A stretch of 64,000 bases of DNA, taken from Prosapia bicincta. Taxonomy: Eukaryota > Arthropoda > Insecta > Hemiptera > Cercopidae. Each line of letters begins with the position of its first letter. Position 1 is the first letter of the stretch. This document shows positions 51,801 to 61,966 of this stretch, piece by piece. The notes under the pieces were generated by a model. The model saw only the letters and a program-made list of their open reading frames with translations. It was not told the DNA's origin and made no database searches. Location of the stretch: contig JBAIZL010000008.1 in the NCBI GenBank assembly GCA_036971475.1, positions 6,247,501 through 6,311,500 on the forward strand, given 5' to 3'. The position numbers and the translations under genes were made by a program.

Positions 51801-54800
51801 TAGAACGATAAAACTCTTGAGACACACAAAGATATTGTCTTTCCAAGTCATACAGTAAACTCTCTATAATATAACAAAAATAATTTATTTTAATGATGAA
51901 ATATGTTTGGAGGTGAGGCTGATTGGTTGCTCATCACTCCTGAGAGCGAGGTTGGGGCTCTCTTGTACGCGGCTGGGTTGTGTGTTTTTGAACAATTTCT
52001 TACAACCCTAAAAAAGAGTTAGAACGATAAAACTCTTGAGACACACAAAGATATTGTCTTTCCAAGTCATACAGTAAACTCTCTATAATATAACAAAAAT
52101 AATTTATTTTAATGATGAAATATGTTTGGAGGTGAGGCTGATTGGTTGCTCATCACTCCTGAGAGCGAGGTTGGGGCTCTCTTGTACGCGGCTCGGTTGT
52201 GTGTTTTTGCACAATATGTTACAACCCTAAAAATAGTTAGATCGATAAAACTCTTATGACCCACAAAGATAATGTCTTTCCAAGTCATACAGTAAACTCT
52301 CTATAATATAACAAAAATAATTTATTTTAATGATGAAATATGTTTGGAGGTGAGGCTGATTGGTTGCTCATCACTCCTGAGAGCGAGGTTGGGGCTCTCT
52401 TGTACGCGCCTGGGTTGTGTGTTTTTGCACATTTTGTTACAACCCTAAAAAAGAGAATGATAAAACTCTTATGACCCACAAAGATATTGTCTTTCCAAGT
52501 CATACAGTAAACTCTCTATAATATAACAAAAATAATTTATTTTAATGATGAAATATGTTTGGAGGTGAGGCTGATTGGTTGCTCATCACTCTTGAGATCG
52601 TGGTTGGGGTTCTCTTGTACGCGGCTGGGTTGTGTGTTTTTGCACAATTTGTTACAACCTAAAAAAGAGTTAGAACGATAAAACTCTTGAAAAACACAAA
52701 GATATTGTCTTTCCAAGTCATACAGTAAACTCTCTATAATATAACAAAAATAATTTATTTTAATGATGAAATATGTTTGGAGGTGAGGCTGATTGGTTGC
52801 TCATCACTCCTGAGAGCGAGGTTGGGGCTCTCTTGTACGCGGCTGGGTTGTGTGTTTTTGCACAATTTCTTACAACACTAAAAAAGGGAACGATAAAACC
52901 CTTATGACCCACAAAGATAATGTCTTTCCAAGTCATACAGTAAACTCTCTATAATATAACAAAAATAATTTATTTTAATGATGAAATATGTTTGGAGGTG
53001 AGGCTGATTGGTTGCTCATCACTCCTGAGAGCGAGGTTGGGGCTCTCTTGTACGCGGCTGGGTTGTGTGTTTTTGCACAATTTGTTACAACCCTAAAAAA
53101 GATTTAGAACGATAAAACTCTTATGACCCACAATGATATTGTCTTTCCAAGTCATACAGTAAACTCTCTATAATATAACAAAAATAATTTATTTTAATGA
53201 TGAAATATGTTTGGAGGTGAGGCTGATTGGTTGCTCATCACTCATGAGAGCGAGGTTGGGGCTCTCTTGTACGCGGCTGGGTTGTGTGTTTTTGCACAAT
53301 TTGTTACAACCCTAAAAAAGAGTTAGAACGATAAAACTCTTGATACACACAAAGATATTGTCTTTCCAAGTCATACAGTAAACTCTCTATAATATAACAA
53401 AAATAATTTATTTTAATGATGAAATATTTTGGAGGTGAGGCTGATTGGTTGCTCATCACTCCTGAGAGCAAGGTTGGGGCTCTCTTGTACGCGGATGGGT
53501 TGTGTGTTTTTGCACAATTTCTTACAACCCTAAAAAAGAGTTAGAACGATAAAACTCTTGAGACATACAAAGATATTGTCTTTCCAAGTCATACAGTAAA
53601 CTCTCTATAATATAACAAAAATAATTTATTTTAATGATGAAATATGTTTGGAGGTGAGGCTGATTGGTTGCTCATCACTCCTGAGAGCGAGGTTGGGGCT
53701 CTCTTGTACGCTGCTGGGTTGTGTGTTTTTGCTCAATTTGTTACAACCCTAAAAAATAGTTAGAACGATAAAACTCTTGAGATACACAAAGATATTGTCT
53801 TTCCAAGTCATACAGTAAACTCTCTATAATATAACAAAAATAATTTATTTTAATGATGAAATATGTTTGGAGGTGAGTCTGATTGGTTGCTCATCACTCC
53901 TGAGAGCGAGGTTGGGGCTCTCTTGTACGCGGCTTGGTTGTGTGTTTTTGCACAATATGTTACAACAATAAAAAGAGTTAGAACGATAAAACTCTTATGA
54001 CCCACAAAGATAATGTCTTTCCAAGTCATACAGTAAACTCTCTATAATATAACAAAAATAATTTATTTTAATGATGAAATATGTTTGGAGGTGAGGCTGA
54101 TTGGTTGCTCATCACTCCTGAGAGCGAGGTTGGGGCTCTCTTGTACGCGGCTGGGTTGTGTGTTTTTGCACAATTTGTTACAACCCTAAAAAAGAGTTAG
54201 AACGATAAAACTCTTGAGACACACAAAGATATTGTCTTTCCAAGTCATACAGTATACTCTCTATAATATAAGAAAAATAATTTATTTTAATGATGAAATA
54301 TGTTTGGAGGTGAGGCTGATTGGTTGCTCATCACTCCTGAGAGCGAGGTTGGGGCTCTCTTGTACGCGACTGGGTTGTGTGTTTTTGCTCAATTTGTTAC
54401 AACCCTAAAAAAGAGTTAGAACGATAAAACTCTTGAGACACACAAAGATATTGTCTTTCCAAGTCATACAGTATACTCTCTATAATATAACAAAAATAAT
54501 TTATTTTAATGATGAAATATTTTGGAGGTGAGGCTGATTGGTTGCTCATCACTCCTGAGAGCGAGGTTGGGGCTCTCTTGTACGCGGCTGGGTTGTGTGT
54601 TTTTGCACAATTTGTTACAACCCTAAAAAAAGAGTTAGAACGATAAAACTCTTGAGACACACAAAGTTATTGTCTTTCCAAGTCATACAGTAAACTCTCT
54701 ATAATATAACAAAAATATTTTATTTTAATGATGAAATATGTTTGGAGGTGAGGCTGATTGGTTGCTCATCACTCCTGAGAGCGAGGTTGGGGCTCTCTTG
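42700..54800 (+). repeat. Long duplication, about 6.3-6.5-kb offset
   Basis: Matches between 42.8-48.3 kb and 49.1-54.8 kb. ATATAATTGG (42,765/49,074) and CGATAATACTC (42,887/49,196) shift by 6,309; GAGATCGTGG (46,276/52,594) and CACAATGATATTG (46,813/53,131) by 6,318; ATAAGAAAAATAA with GTATACTCTC (about 47,717/54,253) and GCGACTGGG (about 47,830/54,366) by 6,536. The 218-bp jump is one monomer gained at about 53,870-54,090 (GGTGAGTCTG, GGCTTGG, ACAACAATAAAAAGAG). The ATATAATTGG block also recurs 2,175 bp later at 51,249, so 49.1-51.3 kb itself is duplicated. Confidence 0.8.
43310..46345 (+). repeat. Two tandem copies of a 1,518-bp, 7-monomer repeat containing a 648-bp trimer
   Basis: TTGAACAATTTC (43,504/45,022), AGATCGATAAAAC (about 43,756/45,274) and GAGATCGTGG (44,110/45,628 and 44,758/46,276) recur at 1,518 bp. 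Within each copy GAGATCGTGG recurs at 648 bp. The trimer consists of a CGCGCCTG/GCACATTTTG/GAGAATGAT monomer, a GAGATCGTGGTTGGGGTTCTC monomer and an AAAAAGGGAACG monomer, and a trailing part runs to about 46,570. Local changes include CCTGTTTTG near 43,926. Confidence 0.82.
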
Positions 54801-57800
54801 TACGCGGCTGGGTTGTGTGTTTTTGCACAATTTGTTACAACCCTAAAAAAGAGTTAGAACGATAATACTCTTATGACCCACAAAGATAATGTCTTTCCAA
54901 GTCATACAGTAAACTCTCTATAATATAACAAAAATAATTTTTTTCAATGATGAAATATGTTTGGAGGTGAGGCTGATTGGTTGCTCATCACTCCTGAGAG
55001 CGTGGTTGGGGCTCTCTTGTACGCGGCTCGGTTGTGTGTTTTTGCACAATATGTTACAACCCTAAAAATAGTTAGAACGATAAAACTCTTATGACCCACA
55101 AAGATAATGTCTTTCCAAGTCATACAGTAAACTCTCTATAATATAACAAATAATTTATTTTAATGATGAAATATGTTTGGAGGTGAGGCTGATTGGTTGC
55201 TCATCACTCCTGAGAGCGAGGTTGGGGCTCTCTTGTACGCGGCTGGGTTGTGTGTTTTTGCACAATTTTTTACAACCCTAAAAAAGAGTTAGAACGATAA
55301 AACTCTTGAGACACACAAAGATATTGTCTTTCCAAGTCATACAGTAAACTCTCTATAATATAACAAAAATAATTTATTTTAATGATGAAATATGTTTGGA
55401 GGTGAGGCTGATTGGTTGCTCATCACTCCTGAGAGCGAGGTTGGGGCTCTCTTGTACGCGGCTGGGTTGTGTGTTTTTGAACAATTTCTTACAACCCTAA
55501 AAAAGAGTTAGAACGATAAAACTCTTGAGACACACAAAGATATTGTCTTTCCAAGTCATACAGTAAACTCTCTATAATATAACAAAAATAATTTATTTTA
55601 ATGATGAAATATGTTTGGAGGTGAGGCTGATTGGTTGCTCATCACTCCTGAGAGCGAGGTTGGGGCTCTCTTGTACGCGGCTCGGTTGTGTGTTTTTGCA
55701 CAATATGTTACAACCCTAAAAATAGTTAGATCGATAAAACTCTTATGACCCACAAAGATAATGTCTTTCCAAGTCATACAGTAAACTCTCTATAATATAA
55801 CAAAAATAATTTATTTTAATGATGAAATATGTTTGGAGGTGAGGCTGATTGGTTGCTCATCACTCCTGAGAGCGAGGTTGGGGCTCTCTTGTACGCGCCT
55901 GGGTTGTGTGTTTTTGCACATTTTGTTACAACCCTAAAAAAGAGAATGATAAAACTCTTATGACCCACAAAGATATTGTCTTTCCAAGTCATACAGTAAA
56001 CTCTCTATAATATAACAAAAATAATTTATTTTAATGATGAAATATGTTTGGAGGTGAGGCTGATTGGTTGCTCATCACTCTTGAGATCGTGGTTGGGGTT
56101 CTCTTGTACGCGGCTGGGTTGTGTGTTTTTGCACAATTTGTTACAACCTAAAAAAGAGTTAGAACGATAAAACTCTTGAAAAACACAAAGATATTGTCTT
56201 TCCAAGTCATACAGTAAACTCTCTATAATATAACAAAAATAATTTATTTTAATGATGAAATATGTTTGGAGGTGAGGCTGATTGGTTGCTCATCACTCCT
56301 GAGAGCGAGGTTGGGGCTCTCTTGTACGCGGCTGGGTTGTGTGTTTTTGCACAATTTCTTACAACCCTAAAAAAGGGAACGATAAAACTCTTATGACCCA
56401 CAAAGATAATGTCTTTCCAAGTCATACAGTAAACTCTCTATAATATAACAAAAATAATTTATTTTAATGATGAAATATGTTTGGAGGTGAGGCTGATTGG
56501 TTGCTCATCACTCCTGAGAGCGAGGTTGGGGCTCTCTTGTACGCGGCTGGGTTGTGTGTTTTTGCACAATTTGTTACAACCCTAAAAAAGATTTAGAACG
56601 ATAAAACTCTTATGACCCACAATGATATTGTCTTTCCAAGTCATACAGTAAACTCTCTATAATATAACAAAAATAATTTATTTTAATGATGAAATATGTT
56701 TGGAGGTGAGGCTGATTGGTTGCTCATCACTCATGAGAGCGAGGTTGGGGCTCTCTTGTACGCGGCTGGGTTGTGTGTTTTTGCACAATTTGTTACAACC
56801 CTAAAAAAGAGTAAGAACGATAAAACTCTTGATACACACAAAGATATTGTCTTTCCAAGTCATACAGTAAACTCTCTATAATATAACAAAAATAATTTAT
56901 TTTAATGATGAAATATGTTTGGAGGTGAGGCTGATTGGTTGCTCATCACTCCTGAGAGCGAGGTTGGGGCTCTCTTGTACGCGGCTGGGTTGTGTGTTTT
57001 TGCACAATTTGTTACAACCCTAAAAAAGATTTAGAACGATAAAACTCTTATGACCCACAATGATATTGTCTTTCCAAGTCATACAGTAAACTCTCTATAA
57101 TATAACAAAAATAATTTATTTTAATGATGAAATATGTTTGGAGGTGAGGCTGATTGGTTGCTCATCACTCCTGAGAGCAAGGTTGGGGCTCTCTTGTACG
57201 CGGATGGGTTGTGTGTTTTTGCACAATTTCTTACAACCCTAAAAAAGAGTTAGAACGATAAAACTCTTGAGACATACAAAGATATTGTCTTTCCAAGTCA
57301 TACAGTAAACTCTCTATAATATAACAAAAATAGTTTATTTTAATGATGAAATATGTTTGGAGGTGAGGCTGATTGGTTGCTCATCACTCCTGAGAGCGAG
57401 GTTGGGGCTCTCTTGTACGCTGCTGGGTTGTGTGTTTTTGCTCAATTTGTTACAACCCTAAAAAAGAGTTAGAACGATAAAACTCTTGAGATACACAAAG
57501 ATATTGTCTTTCCAAGTCATACAGTAAACTCTCTATAATATAACAAAAATAATTTATTTTAATGATGAAATATGTTTGGAGGTGAGTCTGATTGGTTGCT
57601 CATCACTCATGAGAGCGAGGTTGGGGCTCTCTTGTACGCGGCTTGGTTGTGTGTTTTTGCACAATATGTTACAACAATAAAAAGAGTTAGAACGATAAAA
57701 CTCTTATGACCCACAAAGATAATGTCTTTCCAAGTCATACAGTAAACTCTCTATAATATAACAAAAATAATTTATTTTAATGATGAAATATGTTTGGAGG

Positions 57801-58293
57801 TGAGGCTGATTGGTTGCTCATCACTCCTGAGAGCGAGGTTGGGGCTCTCTTGTACGCGACTGGGTTGTGTGTTTTTGCTCAATTTGTTACAACCCTAAAA
57901 AAGAGTTAGAACGATAAAACTCTTGAGACACACAAAGATATTGTCTTTCCAAGTCATACAGTATACTCTCTATAATATAACAAAAATAATTTATTTTAAT
58001 GATGAAATATTTTGGAGGTGAGGCTGATTGGTTGCTCATCACTCCTGAGAGCGAGGTTGGGGCTCTCTTGTACGCGGCTGGGTTGTGTGTTTTTGCACAA
58101 TTTGTTACAACCCTAAAAAAAGAGTTAGAACGATAAAACTCTTGAGACACACAAAGTTATTGTCTTTCCAAGTCATACAGTAAACTCTCTATAATATAAC
58201 AAAAATATTTTATTTTAATGATGAAATATGTTTGGAGGTGAGGCTGATTGGTTGCTCATCACTCCTGAGAGCGAGGTTGGGGCTCTCTTGTAC
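51315..58293 (+). repeat. Two tandem copies of a 3,489-bp, 16-monomer higher-order repeat
   Basis: Copies are about 51,315-54,803 and 54,804-58,293. Markers at 3,489-3,490 bp: CGATAATACTC (51,371/54,860), TTGAACAATTTC, AGATCGATAAAAC (about 52,242/55,731), GAGATCGTGG (52,594/56,083), CACAATGATATTG (53,131/56,620), ACTCATGAGAG (about 53,230/56,720) and the GTATACTCTC/AAAGTTATTG pair at the end. In the second copy one monomer is gained (extra CACAATGATATTG at 57,058) and one is lost (the ATAAGAAAAATAA monomer at 54,253), leaving the total unchanged. Confidence 0.85.
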
Positions 58294-59329
58294 GCGGCTG
58301 GGTTGTGTGTTTTTGCACAATTTGTTACAACCTAAAAAAGAGTTAGAACGATAAAACTCTTGAGACACACAAAGATATTGTCTTTCCAAGTCATACAGTA
58401 AACTCTCTATAATATAACAAAAATAATTTATTTTAATGATGAAATATTTTGGAGGTGAGGCTGATTGGTTGCTCATCACTCCTGAGAGCGAGGTTGGGGC
58501 TCTCTTGTACGCGGCTGGGTTGTGTGTTTTTGCACAATTTCTTACAACCCTAAAAAAGAGTTAGAACGATAAAACTCTTGAGACACACAAAGATATTGTC
58601 TTTCCAAGTCATACAGTAAACTCTCTATAATATAACAAAAATAATTTATTTTAATGATGAAATATGTTTGGAGGTGAGGCTGATTGGTTGCTCATCACTC
58701 CTGAGAGCGAGGTTGGGGCTCTCTTGTACGCAGCTGGGTTGTGTGTTTTTGCACAATTTGTTACAACCCTAGAAAAGAGTTAGAACGATAAAACTCTTAA
58801 GACACACAAAGATATTGTCTTTCCAAGTCATACAGTAAACTCTCTATAATATAACAAAAATAATTTATTTTAATGATGAAATATGTTTGGAGGTGAGGCT
58901 GATTGGTTGCTCATCACTCCTGAGAGCGAGGTTGGGGCTCTCTTGTACGCGGCTGGGTTGTGTGTTTTTTCACAATTTGTTACAACCCTAAAAAAGAGTT
59001 AGAACGATAAAACTCTTATGACCCACAAAGATAATGTCTTTCCAAGTCATACAGTAAACTCTCTATAATATAACAAAAATAATTTATTTTAATGATGAAA
59101 TATGTTTGGAGGTGAGGCTGATTGGTTGCTCATCACTCCTGAGATCGAGGTTGGGGCTGTCTTGTACGCGGCTGGCTTGTGTGTTTTCGCACAATTTGTT
59201 ACAGCCATAAAAAAGAGTTAGAACGATAAAACTCTTATGACCCACAAAGATAATGTGTTTCCAAGTCAAACAGTAAACTCTCTATAATATAACAAAAATA
59301 ATTTGTTTTAATGATGAAATATGTTTGGA
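58294..59329 (+). repeat. Diverged forward monomers bordering the inversion
   Basis: About five monomers that do not fit the neighbouring 3,489-bp repeat. They carry scattered private changes: CTAGAAAAGAG (58,770), TTTTTTCACAA (58,970), and in one monomer GAGATCGAGG, GGGGCTGTC, GGCTGGCTTG, GTTTTCGCAC, ACAGCCATAAA, ATGTGTTTCC, GTCAAACAG and ATTTGTTTTAA (59,150-59,310). The density of changes is higher than elsewhere in the forward array. Confidence 0.75.
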
Positions 59330-60230
59330 GGTGAGGCTGATTGGTTGCTCATCACTCCTGAGAGCGAGGTTGGGGCTCTCTTGTACACGGCTGGGTTGTG
59401 TGTTTTTGCACAATTTGTTACAACCCTAAAAATAGTTAGAACGATAAAACTCTTATGACCCACAAAGATAATGTCTTTCCAAGTCATATAGTAAACTCTC
59501 TATAATATAACAAAAATAATTTATTTTAATGATGAAATATGTTTGGAGGTGAGGCTGATTGGTTGCTCATCACTCCTGAGAGCGAGGTTGGGGTTCTCTT
59601 GTACGAGGCTGGGTTATGTGTTTTTGCACAATTTGTTACAACCCTAAAAAAGAGTTAGAACGATAAAACTCTTGAAACACACAAAGATATTGTCTTTCCA
59701 AGTCATACAGTAAACTCTCTATAATATAACAAAAATAATTTATTTTAATGATGAAATATGTTTGGAGGTGAGGCTAATTGGTTGCTCATCACTCCTGATT
59801 AAAATAAATTATTTTTGTTATATTATAGAGAGTTTACTGTATGACTTGGAAAAACAATATCTTTGTGTGATTCAAGAGTTTTATCGTTCTAACTCTTTTT
59901 TAGGGTTGTAACAAATTGTGCAAAAACACATAACCCAGCCTCGTACAAGAGAGCCCCAACCTCGCTCTCAGGAGTGATGAGCAACCAATCAGCCGCACCT
60001 CCAAACATATTTCATCATTAAAATAAATTATTTTTGTTATATTATAGAGAGTTTACTATATGACTTGGAAAGACATTATCTTTGTGGGTCATAAGAGTTT
60101 AATCGTTCTAACTATTTTTAGGGTTGTAACAAATTGTGCAAAAACACACAACCCAGCCGCGTACAAGAGAGCCCCAACCTCGCTCTCAGGAGTGATGAGC
60201 AACCAATCAGCCTCACCTCCAAACATATTT
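59330..60230. repeat. Fold-back inverted duplication with a 50-bp unpaired centre
   Basis: Orientation flips at 59,798/59,799. The left arm ends at 59,748 (...TATTTTAA), the spacer is 59,749-59,798, and the right arm starts at 59,799 (TTAAAATAAATT...). Arms align about the axis 59,773.5 without an indel. Rare variants sit at exactly mirrored positions (coordinates summing to 119,547): the A of TACGAGGC (59,606/59,941), the A of GGGTTATG (59,616/59,931), the T of CATATAGT (59,489/60,058) and the T of AAATAGTT (59,433/60,114). Unshared changes include TACACGG at about 59,388 and GGTTCTC at 59,594. Beyond about 350 bp the private variants stop matching. At most 1 bp of microhomology is visible at the join. 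Confidence 0.9.
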
Positions 60231-61966
60231 CATCATTAAAATAAATTATTTTTGTTATATTATAGAGAGTTTACTGTATGACTTGGAAAGACATTATCTT
60301 TGTGGGTCATAAGAGTTTTATCGTTCTTTTTTTTAGGGTTGTAACAAATTGTGCAAAAACACACAACCCAGCCGCGTACAAGAGAGCCCCAACCACGCTC
60401 TCAAGAGTGATGAGCAACCAATCAGCCTCACCTTCAAACATATTTCATCATTAAAATAAATTATGTTGGTTATATTATAGAGAGTTTACTGTATGACTTG
60501 GAAAGACATTATCTTTGTGGGTCATAAGAGTTTTATCGTTCCAACTATTTTTTAGGGTTGTAACAAATTGTGCAAAAACACACAACCCAGCCGCGTACAA
60601 GAGAGCCCCAACCTCGCTCTCAGGAGTGATGAGCAACCAATCAGCCTCACCTCCAAACATATTTCATCATTAAAATAAAATATTTTTGTTATATTATAGA
60701 GAGTTTACTGTATGACTTGGAAAGACAATATCTTTGTGTGTCTCAAGAGTTTTATCGTTCTAACTCTTTTTTAGGGTTGTAACAAATTGTGCAAAAACAC
60801 ACAACCCAGCCGCGTACAAGAGAGCCCCAACCTCGCTCTCAGGAGTGATGAGCAACCAATCAGCCTCACCTCCAAAATATTTCATCATTAAAATAAATTA
60901 TTTTTGTTATATTATAGAGAGTATACTGTATGACTTGGAAAGACAATATCTTTGTGTGTCTCAAGAGTTTTATCGTTCCAACTCTTTTTTAGGGTTGTAA
61001 CAAATTGTGCAAAAACACACAACCCAGCCGCGTACAAGAGAGCCCCAACCTCGCTCTCAGGAGTGATGAGCAACCAATCAGCCTCACCTCCAAACATATT
61101 TCATCATTAAAATAAATTATTTTTGTTATATTATAGAGAGTTTACTGTATGACTTGGAAAGACATTATCTTTGTGGGTCATAAGAGTTTTATCGTTCTTT
61201 TTTTTAGGGTTGTAACAAATTGTGCAAAAACACACAACCCAGCCGCGTACAAGAGAGCCCCAACCACGCTCTCAAGAGTGATGAGCAACCAATCAGCCTC
61301 ACCTTCAAACATATTTCATCATTAAAATAAATTATGTTGGTTATATTATAGAGAGTTTACTGTATGACATGGAAAGACATTATCTTTGTGGGTCATAAGA
61401 GTTTTATCGTTCCAACTCTTTTTTAGGGTTGTAACAAATTGTGCAAAAACACACAACCCAGCCGCGTACAAGAGAGCCCCAACCTCGCTCTCAGGAGTGA
61501 TGAGCAACCAATCAGCCTCACCTCCAAACATATTTCATCATTAAAATAAAATATTTTTGTTATTATAGAGAGTTTACTGTATGACTTGGAAAGACAATAT
61601 CTTTGTGTGTCTCAAGAGTTTTATCGTTCTAACTCTTTTTTAGGGTTGTAACAAATTGTGCAAAAACACACAACCCAGCCGCGTACAAGAGAGCCCCAAC
61701 CTCGCTCTCAGGAGTGATGAGCAACCAATCAGCCTCACCTCCAAAATATTTCATCATTAAAATAAATTATTTTTGTTATATTATAGAGAGTATACTGTAT
61801 GACTTGGAAAGACAATATCTTTGTGTGTCTCAAGAGTTTTATCGTTCCAACTCTTTTTTAGGGTTGTAACAAATTGTGCAAAAACACACAACCCAGCCGC
61901 GTACAAGAGAGCCCCAACCTCGCTCTCAGGAGTGATGAGCAACCAATCAGCCTCACCTCCAAACAT
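60228..61966 (-). repeat. Two tandem copies of an 870-bp, 4-monomer repeat in the inverted arm
   Basis: Copies are about 60,228-61,097 and 61,098-61,966. In order, each has a GTTCTTTTTTTTAGGG monomer with CCACGCTCTCAAGAG and CACCTTCAAAC, a TTATGTTGGTTAT/GTTCCAACT monomer, an AAAATATTTTTG monomer, and a TCCAAAATATTTC/GAGTATACTG/GTTCCAACTC monomer. TTGGTTAT lies at 60,466 and 61,337; GAGTATACTG near 60,919 and 61,788. Copy two has GACATGGAAAG (about 61,366) and GTTATTATAG (about 61,558) as private changes. Confidence 0.85.

Larger units (their letters stand above)
1..59798 (+). repeat. Forward satellite array, about 217-bp monomers, head to tail
   Basis: Seen: every line repeats the same unit with few changes. 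It contains, in order, TGTTTGGAGGTGAGGCTGAT, a GAGAGC...GCTCTC dyad, TACGCGGCTGGG, TTTTTGCACAA, CCCTAAA, AACGATAAAACTC, CTTTCCAAGTCATACAG, CTATAATATAAC and an A/T run. Full monomers are 219 bp. Shorter classes lack 4 bp (GAGAACG in place of GAGTTAGAACG), 2 bp (AACAAATAA in place of AACAAAAATAA) or 1 bp (TATTTTGG in place of TATGTTTGG). At the mean spacing this is about 275 monomers. I found no non-satellite insertion. Known: long gene-free arrays of nucleosome-scale units are typical of eukaryotic centromeric or other heterochromatic satellites. The family name and chromosome position are not determinable from the sequence alone. Confidence 0.98.

Noticed and set aside
41061..56092. Compensatory change in the GAGAGC dyad (GAGATC...GTTCTC class), suggesting a selected hairpin
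   Set aside because: Both arms change, but not to complements. GAGATC would need GATCTC, and the observed GTTCTC leaves a T-T mismatch. The class spread by duplication, so its seven occurrences are not independent.
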